A stretch of 64,000 bases of DNA, taken from positions 62,001 through 126,000 of the forward strand of contig JADJSD010000003.1 of NCBI GenBank assembly GCA_016711875.1, in the 5' to 3' direction. The notes below the pieces were generated by a model. It searched no databases. It worked only from the letters and a program-made list of their open reading frames with translations, and had not been told where the DNA came from. Both the position numbers and the translations under genes were made by a program. Source of the stretch: Betaproteobacteria bacterium. Lineage in GTDB: Bacteria; Pseudomonadota; Gammaproteobacteria; Burkholderiales; Usitatibacteraceae. Of the stretch, positions 16,895 to 27,084 are shown one piece after another (position 1 is the stretch's first letter; every line of letters begins with the position of its first letter).

Positions 16895-17646
16895 TCGGGC
16901 TTGCGCTTCTCCAGGAAGGCCGCGACGCCTTCGGCCTGGTCCGAGTGGTCGAAGAGGTCCATGAAGCGCTCGCGTTCGAGCGCGAGTCCGGCACGCCGGG
17001 GAATGGCATTGCGCGCGTTGTGGACGAGGCCCTTGCAGTACTCGACGGCCCGCGGCGAGAGCGTCGACACCCGCTCCGCGATCGCCAGGGCCTTGGCCAG
17101 TCCCTGGCCCTTGTCGACGACCTCCTCGACGAGCCCGATGCGAAGGGCGGTCGCGGCGTCCACGCGTTCGTTGGTGAGGATCATCCGCTTGGCCCAGCCC
17201 TCGCCGACCAGCCCCGCGAGGTTCTGGGTGCCGCATCCGGCGGGCAGCAGGCCCACGGCCGGCTCCGGCAGGGCCATCTGCGCGTGGGACTCTGCGACGC
17301 GCAAGTCGCAGGCCAGGCAGCATTCGAGGCCCCCGCCCATGGCATAGCCGTTCACGGCCGCGATGGTGACGAAGCGCGCGTTCATGAGCGCCTCGAAGGC
17401 CGCACCGAAGCAGGCGATGAAGTGGCGCGCGTACACCTTGTCGCCCGCGAATTTCTTGAGGTCCGCGCCCGCGGAGAAGAACTTCTCGCCCGCGCCGGTG
17501 ATGACCGCCGCGTAGATGTCGCGGTCGGCATCGAGTTCGCCCACCAGCTTCTCGAGCCCGCGAAGGCTCTCGGGTGTCCAGGTGTTGGCGGGCGGGTTGT
17601 CGATCGTGAGGACCGCGGTGTGGCCCTCGATGCGGTGGTTCACCAT
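16879..17646 (-). CDS. Enoyl-CoA hydratase
   Basis: A 255-residue crotonase. It has FSAGADLKKF near residue 57, NGYAMGGGLECCLACDLRVA near 99 with the first catalytic Glu, and PEPAVGLLPAGCGTQNL near 124. It ends FLEKRKPEWKND, typical of the family. Position between mmsB and the 3-hydroxyisobutyryl-CoA hydrolase suggests hydration of methacrylyl-CoA in valine degradation; this is inferred from context. Confidence 0.86.
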   Translation of the reverse strand: MVNHRIEGHTAVLTIDNPPANTWTPESLRGLEKLVGELDADRDIYAAVITGAGEKFFSAGADLKKFAGDKVYARHFIACFGAAFEALMNARFVTIAAVNGYAMGGGLECCLACDLRVAESHAQMALPEPAVGLLPAGCGTQNLAGLVGEGWAKRMILTNERVDAATALRIGLVEEVVDKGQGLAKALAIAERVSTLSPRAVEYCKGLVHNARNAIPRRAGLALERERFMDLFDHSDQAEGVAAFLEKRKPEWKND

Positions 17647-17662
17647 GGGTCCGGTCCCGGGC

Positions 17663-18547
17663 TCAGGTCTTCAGGTACTGCAGGATCACGCTCGAGAAGT
17701 CCTTGCCGCCGTGGCCGTCCGCCGAGTGCTTCTGGTAGACCTGCTGCGCGATGGCGCCCATCAGCACGGGGACCTTCGCCTGCTTGGCCGCCTCGGTGAC
17801 GAGCGTGAGGTCCTTCAGCATGAGGTCCGCGCCGAAGCCGCCGGCGTAGCCGCGCGAGGCGGGCGCGTTCTCGAGGACGCCGGGATAGGGGTTGTAGGTG
17901 TCCGAAGACCAGCACCGGCCGCTCGAGGTGTTCACGATGCCGGCGAAGACCTTCGGGTCCATGCCGAGCTTCGCCGCGAGCGTCATGCCCTCGCTGGTGG
18001 CGATCATCTCGATGGCGAGCATCAGGTTGTTGCAGATCTTGGCGACCTGGCCGTTGCCGCTGCCGCCGCAGTGCACGATGTTCTTGCCCATCGCGGCGAG
18101 TATCGTGCGGGCGGCCTCGAAATCCTTCGCCTCGCCGCCCACCATGAAGGTGAGGGTTCCGGCTTCCGCCCCGCCGGTCCCGCCGGAGACCGGCGCATCG
18201 ACCATCGCGACACCCTTGGCGAGCGCGTCGAAGGCGACCTCGCGCGCGGTGAGCGGGTCGATGGTGGAGCTGTCGACGAGCAGCATCCCGGGTTTCGCGT
18301 GCGCGAGGACGCCCGACTCGTTCCCGTAGACGCTCCTCACGTGGGGCGAGGAGGGCAGCATCGTGATGACCACCTCGCTCCCGGCGACGCAATCGGCGAC
18401 CGACGTCGCCCGGGCGATGCCCTGGGAGGCGGCCTTGTCCAGCAGGGCGGGCACGACGTCGTAGCCCTTCACCGCGTGGCCGTTCTTCGCGAGGTTGCGG
18501 GCCATGGGGTTGCCCATGTTGCCCAGTCCGATGAATCCGATCTTCAT
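17663..18547 (-). CDS. mmsB: 3-hydroxyisobutyrate dehydrogenase
   Basis: A 294-residue NAD-dependent beta-hydroxyacid dehydrogenase that oxidises 3-hydroxyisobutyrate to methylmalonate semialdehyde. The N-terminal Rossmann motif is MKIGFIGLGNMGNPMARNLA, the substrate loop is DAPVSGGTGGAEAGTL near residue 117, and the catalytic Lys lies in GSGNGQVAKICNNLML near 163. mmsA is immediately upstream (7-base gap), giving two consecutive valine catabolic steps. Confidence 0.93.
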   Translation of the reverse strand: MKIGFIGLGNMGNPMARNLAKNGHAVKGYDVVPALLDKAASQGIARATSVADCVAGSEVVITMLPSSPHVRSVYGNESGVLAHAKPGMLLVDSSTIDPLTAREVAFDALAKGVAMVDAPVSGGTGGAEAGTLTFMVGGEAKDFEAARTILAAMGKNIVHCGGSGNGQVAKICNNLMLAIEMIATSEGMTLAAKLGMDPKVFAGIVNTSSGRCWSSDTYNPYPGVLENAPASRGYAGGFGADLMLKDLTLVTEAAKQAKVPVLMGAIAQQVYQKHSADGHGGKDFSSVILQYLKT

Positions 18548-18554
18548 GGCGCGC

Positions 18555-20081
<1,527 letters not shown>

Positions 20082-20134
20082 GGGGATCTCCTCGGGGATG
20101 GCGGGCGGTTTCGAAAACCTGACTCTCGGGAAGG

Positions 20135-20140
20135 ATTATA
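20135..20140 (-). promoter_or_regulatory. -10 box for the mmsA operon
   Basis: The minus strand reads TATAAT here, 54 bases before the mmsA ATG. No convincing -35 is seen because the upstream DNA is a GC-rich palindrome. Confidence 0.45.
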
Positions 20141-20162
20141 GACGCGCGGGCAACGGGCGGCA

Positions 20163-20180
20163 GGCTGCCCGCGGGCAGCC
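20163..20180. repeat. GC-rich palindrome between divergent genes
   Basis: GGCTGCCC-GC-GGGCAGCC is a perfect inverted repeat at the -35 position of both divergent promoters (mmsA leftward, GntR gene rightward). It may be an operator or may only be structural. Confidence 0.5.
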
Positions 20181-20190
20181 GCCTCCTCGA

Positions 20191-20207
20191 ATCGTATACG
20201 ATATACT
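20191..20207 (+). promoter_or_regulatory. GntR-type operator overlapping a -10 box
   Basis: The palindrome ATCGTATACGAT (20191-20202) fits the T-N-G-T...A-C-N-A half sites used by FCD-class GntR regulators. It adjoins TATACT (20202-20207), a -10 box only 6 bases before the ATG at 20214. A message from this promoter would have almost no leader. The arrangement suggests autoregulation. Confidence 0.6.
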
Positions 20208-20213
20208 CCGCCG

Positions 20214-20936
20214 ATGTTTCCCTGGCACGACATGCGCCCCTGGCCCGAACGGGGCCGTCCGATCCCGCCGCGCGGCGCGGCGGCCGAGCCGCTCGCCAAG
20301 CGCGCCCGCGACGAGGTGCTTTCGCTCATCCTGGGCGGCCGGTTGCAGCCGGGGCAGCGCATCAACGAACCCGACATCGCCGACCGGCTGGGCGTCTCCC
20401 GCGTCCCGGTGCGCGAGGCGCTTCGCGAACTCGAAGCGAGCGGCCTCGTCGTGGCGCGCAAGAACGCGGGTGTCTTCGTGCGCCGCCTGGAGCCCGCGGA
20501 AGTGGCCGAGCTCTACGCCTTCCGCGGCGCCATGGACGCCTTCGCCGGGCGCCAGGCAGCGGGTCTCCCGCAGGCGCCGCGCCGGGCACTCGCCCGCGTC
20601 CTCGCCGACTCCGACACGGCCATGCGCAAGGCCGCGCGCCGCCGCGAGGTCGTCGACTACTACACGGAAAACCTGCGCTTCCACTGGGCCATCGTGGAGG
20701 CCGCGGGCAACGCGCCCCTCGCGGAGAGCTATCGCGCCGTGGTTCAGCGCCTGCACCTCTGGCGCCTTCGCAACCTGTCGAGCCCGGTCGGCATGGCCGC
20801 CTCGATCGGCGAGCACGAGGCCATCGCGCAGGCCGTGAAGGCGGGCGACGCGCCTCGCGCCGAGTCCCTGCTGGCGGCGCATGTCGGCGCCGCGCACGAT
20901 CGACTGAAGAACATCCCGGAGGAGGAAAGACCATGA
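20214..20936 (+). CDS. GntR family transcriptional regulator (FCD class)
   Basis: A 240-residue regulator. The N-terminal winged helix includes ILGGRLQPGQRINEPDIADR near residue 38 and LGVSRVPVREALRELEASGL near 59, followed by an all-helical FCD effector domain (YAFRGAMDAFAGRQAA onward). Its stop overlaps the start of the solute-receptor gene, so it probably controls the receptor-PrpD-dehydrogenase cassette and itself through the palindrome just upstream. FCD regulators usually sense small carboxylates. The next ATG (20232) is an alternative start. Confidence 0.88.
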   Translation: MFPWHDMRPWPERGRPIPPRGAAAEPLAKRARDEVLSLILGGRLQPGQRINEPDIADRLGVSRVPVREALRELEASGLVVARKNAGVFVRRLEPAEVAELYAFRGAMDAFAGRQAAGLPQAPRRALARVLADSDTAMRKAARRREVVDYYTENLRFHWAIVEAAGNAPLAESYRAVVQRLHLWRLRNLSSPVGMAASIGEHEAIAQAVKAGDAPRAESLLAAHVGAAHDRLKNIPEEERP

Positions 20937-21898
20937 AGACCCGCATTGCCCTGCTCGCGCTCGCCGCCGCGATCGCGCCCGCCCTGGCGCTCGCCCAGGC
21001 CTATCCCGCGAAGACGGTGAAGATCGTCGCGCCGGTGCAGCCCGGCGGGGGCGTCGACCTCGTCGCCCGCACCGTCGCCGAGCAGCTCACCAAGGCGATG
21101 GGCCAGACCTTCCTGGTGGAGAACCTGTCGGGCGGCGGCGGCGTCATCGCCTCGCAGGCCGTGGCCAAGGCGGCCCCGGACGGCTATACGCTCATGCTCG
21201 GCTATGTCGCCACCCACGGCACGAACCCGGCGGTGCGCAAGGTGCCGTACGACGCGGTGAAGGACTTCACGCCCGTCGCCATGGTGGCCGGCACGCCGAA
21301 CGTCCTCGTGGTGAACCCGGCCGTCCCGGCGAAGACGCTGGCCGAGCTGGTGGACTACGGCAGGAAGAGCGCCGGCAAGCTGAGTTACGGCTCGGCCGGG
21401 CAGGGCTCGCTCACGCACCTGGCGATGGAGCAGCTCAAGCAGTCCGCCGGCTTCGACGCGACCCATGCCGCCTACCGCGGCATCGGCCCGGCCATCACGG
21501 ACATCCTGGGCGGGCAGACGCAACTGATGATGCCCGGCCTCGCGGCGGCCACGCCGCACATCCGCGCGGGCAAGCTGCGTCCCCTCGCCGTCACCGGCCT
21601 CAAGCGCCACCCGCTGCTGCCGGACACGCCCACGTTCGAGGAACTGGGCTTCAAGGGTTTCGACGGCGTGCAGTGGTACGGCATCGTGGGTCCGGCGAAG
21701 ATGCCCGAGGCCGTCACGAAGCGCCTGAACGAGGAGATCAACAAGTCCCTCGCCGCGCCCGCGCTGCGCGAGCGGCTCTCGGGCGAGGCGCTCGAACCCA
21801 TGCCGATGACGAGCGCGGAGTTCGGCCGCTTCATCCAGGCCGACATCACGCGCTGGTCGCAACTGGCGCGCGAACGCAAGATTTCCCTCGAGGACTGA
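20933..21898 (+). CDS. Bug/TctC family periplasmic solute-binding protein
   Basis: A 321-residue exported receptor. The signal peptide ends near ALALAQA at residue 22. YPAKTVKIVAPVQPGGGVDL opens the mature part, and the family marks PGGGVD, NLSGGGGVIASQAVAKAAPD and YGSAGQGSLTHLAMEQLK follow. Such proteins serve the tripartite tricarboxylate transporters or act as orphan sensors. No tctA or tctB membrane genes are nearby, so it is an orphan here. It is coupled to the GntR gene (ATG inside its last codons). Confidence 0.92.
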   Translation: MKTRIALLALAAAIAPALALAQAYPAKTVKIVAPVQPGGGVDLVARTVAEQLTKAMGQTFLVENLSGGGGVIASQAVAKAAPDGYTLMLGYVATHGTNPAVRKVPYDAVKDFTPVAMVAGTPNVLVVNPAVPAKTLAELVDYGRKSAGKLSYGSAGQGSLTHLAMEQLKQSAGFDATHAAYRGIGPAITDILGGQTQLMMPGLAAATPHIRAGKLRPLAVTGLKRHPLLPDTPTFEELGFKGFDGVQWYGIVGPAKMPEAVTKRLNEEINKSLAAPALRERLSGEALEPMPMTSAEFGRFIQADITRWSQLARERKISLED

Positions 21899-21901
21899 CC
21901 C

Positions 21902-23272
21902 ATGGCCCGCAACACGAAGGTCGCCGCCGACCCCAACGCCCCGCCCGTCACCCGCACGCTCGCGAGATTCGTCGCGACGCATCCGTCGACAGGCTGGAGC
22001 GACGCGGTGGACCGCGAAGCCCACCGTACCTTCCTCAACTGGGTGGGCTGCGCCGTCGGCGCGGCGCGCCACGAATCGGTGGAGGCCGCGCTCGGCGCCC
22101 TCGCGATGCTTCGTCCCTCGGCGCAGGCCGCCGTGCTGGGCCGCGAGGAACGGCTCGACATGGCGGGCGCGGCGCTCGTGAACGGCATTTCCTCGCACAC
22201 GTTCGATTTCGACGACACGCACCTCAAGACCATCATCCACCCGGCCGGTCCGGTCGCCTCCGCGCTCCTCGCGCTCGCCGAGGGGACGGGCGCCTCGGGA
22301 CGCCAGGTGATCGACGCGCTGGTGCTGGGCATCGACGTGGCCTGCCGCGTCGGCAACGTGATGTATCCCGACCACTACGATCGCGGCTGGCACATCACCG
22401 GATCCACGGGCACCCTGGGCGCCGCGGCCGGCTGCGCGCGGCTGCTGGGGCTGGACGAAGAGAAGACGGCCATGGCGCTCGGCATCGCGGCCTCCCAGCC
22501 CGTGGGCATGCGCGAGCAGTTCGGCACCATGACGAAGCCTTTCCACCCGGGCGCCGCCGCCCGCGCGGGCCTCACCGCCGCACTCCTCGCGAAGCACGGC
22601 TTCACGGCAAGCCCGAAGGCGCTGGAGGCGCCGCGCGGCATGATGCAGACGGTGTCCACGAAGAACGACTGGAACGAGATCACGGACGAGCTGGGCAGCC
22701 GCTTCGAGATATCGTTCAACACCTACAAGCCCTTCGCCTGCGGCATCGTGATCCACCCGTCCATCGACGCCTGCGTGCAGCTGCGCGAGCGCGGGGTCGC
22801 GGCGGCGGACGTGGAGCGCATCGAGCTCAAGGTGCACTCGCTCGTGCTCGAGCTCACGGGCAAGAAGGAGCCGAAGGACGGACTCGAGGGCAAATTCAGC
22901 GTGTACCACGGCTGCGCGGCGGGGCTCGTCGTCGGGCGGGCCGGGGAGCCGGAGTACGACGACGATTTCGTGAACCGCGAGGATGTCGTGGCGCTGCGCC
23001 GCCGGGTGGTGGCGACCGTCGACGATTCCATCGACGAGGCCTCGGCCGACGTGACCGCGGTGCTCAAGGACGGCCGGCGCGAGCGCGTGTTCGTCGAGCA
23101 CGCGATCGGTTCGCTCGAGCGGCCGCTTCCGGACGCCGCGCTCGAGGACAAGTTCCGCACGATGGCCGATCCCGTCATCGGCGCCGCGCGCGTGGGCGCT
23201 CTCCTGGCCGCGTGCCGCGACCTCGGCAACGCGCCCTCCGTGGGCGCCGTGGTGAAGGAGGCCCGCCCTTGA
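21902..23272 (+). CDS. MmgE/PrpD family protein
   Basis: A 456-residue protein of the MmgE/PrpD (2-methylcitrate dehydratase, aconitate decarboxylase, iminodisuccinate epimerase) family. The helical domain has HTFDFDDTHLKTIIHPAGPV near residue 99. A second landmark is GTMTKPFHPGAAARAGLTAA near 209, with the conserved Lys-Pro-Phe-His, and KPFACGIVIHPSIDA near 277. It lies 3 bases after the receptor gene. It likely dehydrates or isomerises the acid bound by that receptor. No methylcitrate synthase is adjacent, so prpD itself is unlikely. Confidence 0.87.
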   Translation: MARNTKVAADPNAPPVTRTLARFVATHPSTGWSDAVDREAHRTFLNWVGCAVGAARHESVEAALGALAMLRPSAQAAVLGREERLDMAGAALVNGISSHTFDFDDTHLKTIIHPAGPVASALLALAEGTGASGRQVIDALVLGIDVACRVGNVMYPDHYDRGWHITGSTGTLGAAAGCARLLGLDEEKTAMALGIAASQPVGMREQFGTMTKPFHPGAAARAGLTAALLAKHGFTASPKALEAPRGMMQTVSTKNDWNEITDELGSRFEISFNTYKPFACGIVIHPSIDACVQLRERGVAAADVERIELKVHSLVLELTGKKEPKDGLEGKFSVYHGCAAGLVVGRAGEPEYDDDFVNREDVVALRRRVVATVDDSIDEASADVTAVLKDGRRERVFVEHAIGSLERPLPDAALEDKFRTMADPVIGAARVGALLAACRDLGNAPSVGAVVKEARP

Positions 23273-24249
23273 GCGCCCGCCCGAAGATCGTCGTCCTGGA
23301 CGACTACGAGCAGTCGATGCGGCGCGAGGCCGACTGGACGGCCGTCGACCGCCTGGCCGACGTCACGGTCCTTACCGAAAGGCTCCGAGGAGATGCGCTC
23401 CTCGCCGCCATCGCGGACGCCGACGCCATCGCGCTCGTGCGAGACCGCACGCCATTCAAGGCGGAGCTGCTCGCGAAGCTGCCCAGGCTGCGCTACTTCG
23501 TCTTCACCGGCGCGCGCAATACCCAGATGGACGCGGCCGCCTTCGCCGCGCGCGGCATCCCGGTGAGCAACACCGGGAAGGACCCGGGCAAGGACGGCAC
23601 CACCGAGCACACGTGGGCCCTGATCCTCGCGGCGGCGCGGCGGATGGAAAGCCAGATGGCCCTCGTGCGCGCCGGGCAGTGGCGCGACGGCGGCGAGCTC
23701 CCCGTCATCCTGAAGGGGGAGCGCCTGGGACTCGTCGGGTTCGGCGAAATCGGCCAGCGCGTGGCGCGGGTCGGCGAAGCCTTCGGCATGGAGATCGTCA
23801 CCTGGAGCCCGCACATGACCCCCGAACGGGCGGCGGCCGGCGGCGCGAAGGCCGTCGACCTCGGGGAGCTGCTCGCGACCTGCAAGGTCGTCAGCCTGCA
23901 CCTCGTGCCTGCCGAGGCCACGCGAAAGCTCATCGATGCGCCGCGCCTGGCCGCCATGCGCCCCGACGCGATCCTCGTGAACACCTCGCGATCGGCCCTC
24001 ATCGACATGGCGGCGCTCCCGAAGGCGCTGGACGCGGGTCGGCCGGGCACCGCCGCCATCGACGTGTACGACGAGGAGCCGTTGCCGCCCGGCCATGCGC
24101 TCGCGAGCCATCCGCGCGCGGTACTCACGCCGCACACGGGCTTCGTCGCGAAGCAGGTCTACCGGAAGTTCGCCGGCGGGGTCGTGGAGTGCCTCGAGGC
24201 GTGGCTCGCGGGCAAGCCCCTCGTGCGCGAGTTGCCGCCGCCCGCCTGA
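23269..24249 (+). CDS. D-2-hydroxyacid dehydrogenase
   Basis: A 326-residue NAD(P)-dependent dehydrogenase. The cofactor motif is GFGEIGQRVARVGEAFGM near residue 158. The catalytic Arg lies in VNTSRSALID near 243, the Glu in DVYDEEPLPPG near 266, and the His in LTPHTGFVAK near 287. The start is TTG at 23269, overlapping the preceding stop (TTGA), with GAAGGAGG 7 bases upstream. It is the last gene of the GntR-led cassette and would interconvert a 2-hydroxy and a 2-keto acid. Confidence 0.88.
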   Translation: MSARPKIVVLDDYEQSMRREADWTAVDRLADVTVLTERLRGDALLAAIADADAIALVRDRTPFKAELLAKLPRLRYFVFTGARNTQMDAAAFAARGIPVSNTGKDPGKDGTTEHTWALILAAARRMESQMALVRAGQWRDGGELPVILKGERLGLVGFGEIGQRVARVGEAFGMEIVTWSPHMTPERAAAGGAKAVDLGELLATCKVVSLHLVPAEATRKLIDAPRLAAMRPDAILVNTSRSALIDMAALPKALDAGRPGTAAIDVYDEEPLPPGHALASHPRAVLTPHTGFVAKQVYRKFAGGVVECLEAWLAGKPLVRELPPPA

Positions 24250-24259
24250 GGCGCCGAGG

Positions 24260-26242
24260 CTAGGGCGGCGGTTCGCGGAAGGCGAAGAGCACGGCATCCT
24301 CGGGCACGAGTGCGCCCTCGGCGTAGGCCACGCGGGCGATCTCGCCAGCGCGCGGGCTCGCGATCGTGTGCTCCATCTTCATGGCCTCGAGGATCAGGAG
24401 GGCCTGGCCCTTCACGACCGCTTCGCCTTCCTTCACCAGCACCTTCACCACGCGCCCCGGCATGAGGGCCGTGAGCCGGGCATCGGGCAAGGTGTCGGCC
24501 GGCTCGTAGTGGAAGGGGTCCACGAGCGTGAGCGCGTGCCGTCCCGCCGGGGTCGCGGCGCTCAGCGTGGCGCCGTGGCGGGAGACGCGGGCGAAGAAGG
24601 TCTCGTCGTCCAGCTCGACCTGCAGGCGGTCGCCGTCGGAAGGCCGGATGCGCACGCGGTGCGTCTTGCCCGCGACGCTGACGCGGGCATGGCCGGCGTG
24701 GATCTCCGCCTGCACCACGACCGACTGGCCGTCCTCGCGCCGGAATTCCATCGTGCGCAGGCCGGGACGGTTGAGGCGCCAGCCGCTCGCGTCCTCCCAC
24801 GGCGAATCGCCGGGTGTGGCGGCGCGCTCGTCCCGGTGCACGCGCACCGCGCAGGCGACCAGCGCCTCGAGCGGCACTTCGCCCGCGGGCGGAAGCAGCT
24901 CCGCGCGGTGGCGTTCGATGAAACCCGTGTCCGTGTGGCCTGCGCGAAACGCCGGGTGCGCGACGACGCGCTCGAGAAAGGCGAGGTTGGTGCCCACGCC
25001 CAGGATCTCGGTGCCGGCGAGGGCCTCGCCCAGGCGGCGCATGGCCTCGTCGCGGTCGCCGCCCCACACGACGAGCTTGGCGATCATCGAATCGTAGAAC
25101 ACGCTCACCGCATCGCCCTGGCGCACGCCGGTGTCGAGGCGAAGCTCGTCGGCCTCCCCGGGCGTGCGCAGCACCGCGAGCCGGCCCGTTTCGGGGAGGA
25201 ATCCGTTCGCCGGATTCTCGGCGCAAAGCCGCACCTCGATCGCATGCCCGGCCGAGAGGAGCTGCTCCTGGGCGAGGGGCAGGGGTTCGCCCGCGGCCAC
25301 GCGCAGCTGCCATTCGACGAGGTCCTCGCCCGTGATCATCTCCGTCACCGGGTGCTCGACCTGCAGGCGGGTGTTCATCTCCATGAAGTAGAACCGGCGG
25401 TCCTCGCCGACGATGAACTCGATGGTGCCCGCCCCGCGATAGCCGATGGCGCGCGCCGCGGCCACAGCCGCTTCGCCCATGCGGGCGCGAAGCGCGTCGT
25501 CCAGGAAGGGCGAGGGCGTCTCCTCGAGCACTTTCTGGTGGCGGCGCTGGATGGAGCACTCGCGCTCGAAGAGATGCACGCAGTTGCCGTGCGTGTCCCC
25601 GAAGACCTGGAACTCGATGTGGTGCGGGCCGGTGACATACCGTTCGAGCAGAACGCGGTCGTCGCCGAAGGCGCCCTTCGCCTCGCGGCGGGCGGCCTCG
25701 AGCTGCGCGAGAAATTCTCCGGCCTGCGTGACGAGGCGCATGCCCTTGCCGCCGCCGCCCGCGACGGCCTTCACGAGGAGCGGGAAGCCCAGGCGCGTCG
25801 CTTCCTGCGCGAGGAAGCCCGCATCCTGGTTCTCGCCGTGGTACCCGGGCACCACGGGCACCCCCGCCTTCTCAAGGAGGGCCTTGGCCCGGTCCTTGAG
25901 GCCCATGGCCTCGATGGCTTCGGGCGTGGGACCGATGAAGGCGAGACCGCCGGCCTCCACCGCGCGGGCGAAGTCCTCGTTCTCCGAGAGGAAGCCGTAG
26001 CCCGGGTGGATGGCTTCGGCGCCCGTGGCCTTCGCGATCGCGATGATCCGGTCGGCGCGCAGGTAGGAATCGGCCGGGCGCGGCCCTCCGAGGCACCACG
26101 CCTCGTCGGCCATTTCCACGTGCAGGGCGTGGGCGTCGGCTTCGGAGTAGACCGCGACCGTGCGGATGGCGAGCCGCCGGCACGTGCGGATCACGCGGCA
26201 GGCGATCTCGCCGCGGTTCGCGATGAGGATCTTGCCGAACAT
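24260..26242 (-). CDS. mccA: Methylcrotonyl-CoA carboxylase alpha (biotin) subunit
   Basis: A 660-residue biotin carboxylase plus biotin carrier. It opens MFGKILIANRGEIACRVIRT and has the ATP-grasp segment AVAGGGGKGMRLV near residue 160 and catalytic motif EMNTRLQVEHPVTEMI near 283. The biotinyl domain at the C-terminus carries EAMKMEHT with Lys622. Together with the beta subunit at 30168-31778 and the hydratase next door it forms the leucine pathway (liuD equivalent). By sequence alone a propionyl- or acetyl-CoA carboxylase is possible; context favours 3-methylcrotonyl-CoA. It converges with the hydroxyacid dehydrogenase gene. Confidence 0.9.
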   Translation of the reverse strand: MFGKILIANRGEIACRVIRTCRRLAIRTVAVYSEADAHALHVEMADEAWCLGGPRPADSYLRADRIIAIAKATGAEAIHPGYGFLSENEDFARAVEAGGLAFIGPTPEAIEAMGLKDRAKALLEKAGVPVVPGYHGENQDAGFLAQEATRLGFPLLVKAVAGGGGKGMRLVTQAGEFLAQLEAARREAKGAFGDDRVLLERYVTGPHHIEFQVFGDTHGNCVHLFERECSIQRRHQKVLEETPSPFLDDALRARMGEAAVAAARAIGYRGAGTIEFIVGEDRRFYFMEMNTRLQVEHPVTEMITGEDLVEWQLRVAAGEPLPLAQEQLLSAGHAIEVRLCAENPANGFLPETGRLAVLRTPGEADELRLDTGVRQGDAVSVFYDSMIAKLVVWGGDRDEAMRRLGEALAGTEILGVGTNLAFLERVVAHPAFRAGHTDTGFIERHRAELLPPAGEVPLEALVACAVRVHRDERAATPGDSPWEDASGWRLNRPGLRTMEFRREDGQSVVVQAEIHAGHARVSVAGKTHRVRIRPSDGDRLQVELDDETFFARVSRHGATLSAATPAGRHALTLVDPFHYEPADTLPDARLTALMPGRVVKVLVKEGEAVVKGQALLILEAMKMEHTIASPRAGEIARVAYAEGALVPEDAVLFAFREPPP

Positions 26243-26246
26243 GGCC

Positions 26247-27074
26247 TCAGAGCTCCGGGGGCGCCTCTTCCTCGGCCACCTCCGGTTCCGGCGGCAGCCA
26301 GGCGGCGCGGCGCTTCTCGAGGAAGGAGGCGACGCCTTCGCGCCCCTCCGGGGAGGAGCGGATGCGCGCGATGCGCTCCGCGGTGTCCTGGATCAGTTCG
26401 CTCGTGATGGGCCGGTTCGCGACCGCGCGGATGATGTCCTTCGACTCGCGCTGCGCGACCGGGCCGCAGGCGAGCATCGCGTCGACGATCTCGCCCACCC
26501 GTTCGTCGATCTCGCTGTTGTCCTGCGCGAGTTCGTGCACGAGGCCCAGGCGCCACGCCTCCGAGGCCGGGAAACGCTCGCCCGTGAGGAAGTAGCGGCG
26601 CGCCGAGCGCTCGCCGATGGCCGCGACCACGTAGGGCGCGATGACGGCGGGAATGAGCCCGAGCTTGCCTTCGGACAGGGCGAAGCTCGCCTCGTGCGAG
26701 GCGACGGCGACGTCGCAGCAGGCGACGAGGCCCACGCCGCCGCCATAGGCCGGGCCCTGCACGCGGGCGATCGTGGGCTTTCGCAGGAAGCACAACGTGC
26801 GCATGAGGGCCGCCAGGTGCATGGCGTCGTTCTGGTTGTCCTCCTTGGAGTAGCCGGCCATGCGGCGCATCCAGTTGAGGTCCGCGCCGGCGGAAAAGCT
26901 GCGGCCGGCGGCCGAGAGCACCACGACGCGGGTGGCGTCGTCGGCTTCCAGCGATCGCAGGGCGTCGGTGAGCTCGGCGATGAGCACGTCGTCGAAGGCG
27001 TTGTGCTTGGCCGGCTTGTTGAGCGTGACGATGGCCACGGGGCCTTGTTTCTCGAACACCAGGGATGTCGTCAT
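26247..27074 (-). CDS. liuC: Methylglutaconyl-CoA hydratase (enoyl-CoA hydratase family)
   Basis: A 275-residue crotonase. It has FSAGADLNWMRRMAGYSKED near residue 58 and GPAYGGGVGLVACCDVAVAS near 103. ADLNWM with SEGKLGLIPAVIAPYV is typical of 3-methylglutaconyl-CoA hydratases. It lies 4 bases upstream of mccA in the same operon. The C-terminus has an acidic tail (EPEVAEEEAPPEL) beyond the usual end. Confidence 0.85.
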   Translation of the reverse strand: MTTSLVFEKQGPVAIVTLNKPAKHNAFDDVLIAELTDALRSLEADDATRVVVLSAAGRSFSAGADLNWMRRMAGYSKEDNQNDAMHLAALMRTLCFLRKPTIARVQGPAYGGGVGLVACCDVAVASHEASFALSEGKLGLIPAVIAPYVVAAIGERSARRYFLTGERFPASEAWRLGLVHELAQDNSEIDERVGEIVDAMLACGPVAQRESKDIIRAVANRPITSELIQDTAERIARIRSSPEGREGVASFLEKRRAAWLPPEPEVAEEEAPPEL

Positions 27075-27084
27075 GGGAATCGCC

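Noticed and set aside
20163..20180. Palindrome considered as a Rho-independent terminator
   Set aside because: No T tract on either strand and it lies between divergent starts, where a terminator is not expected.
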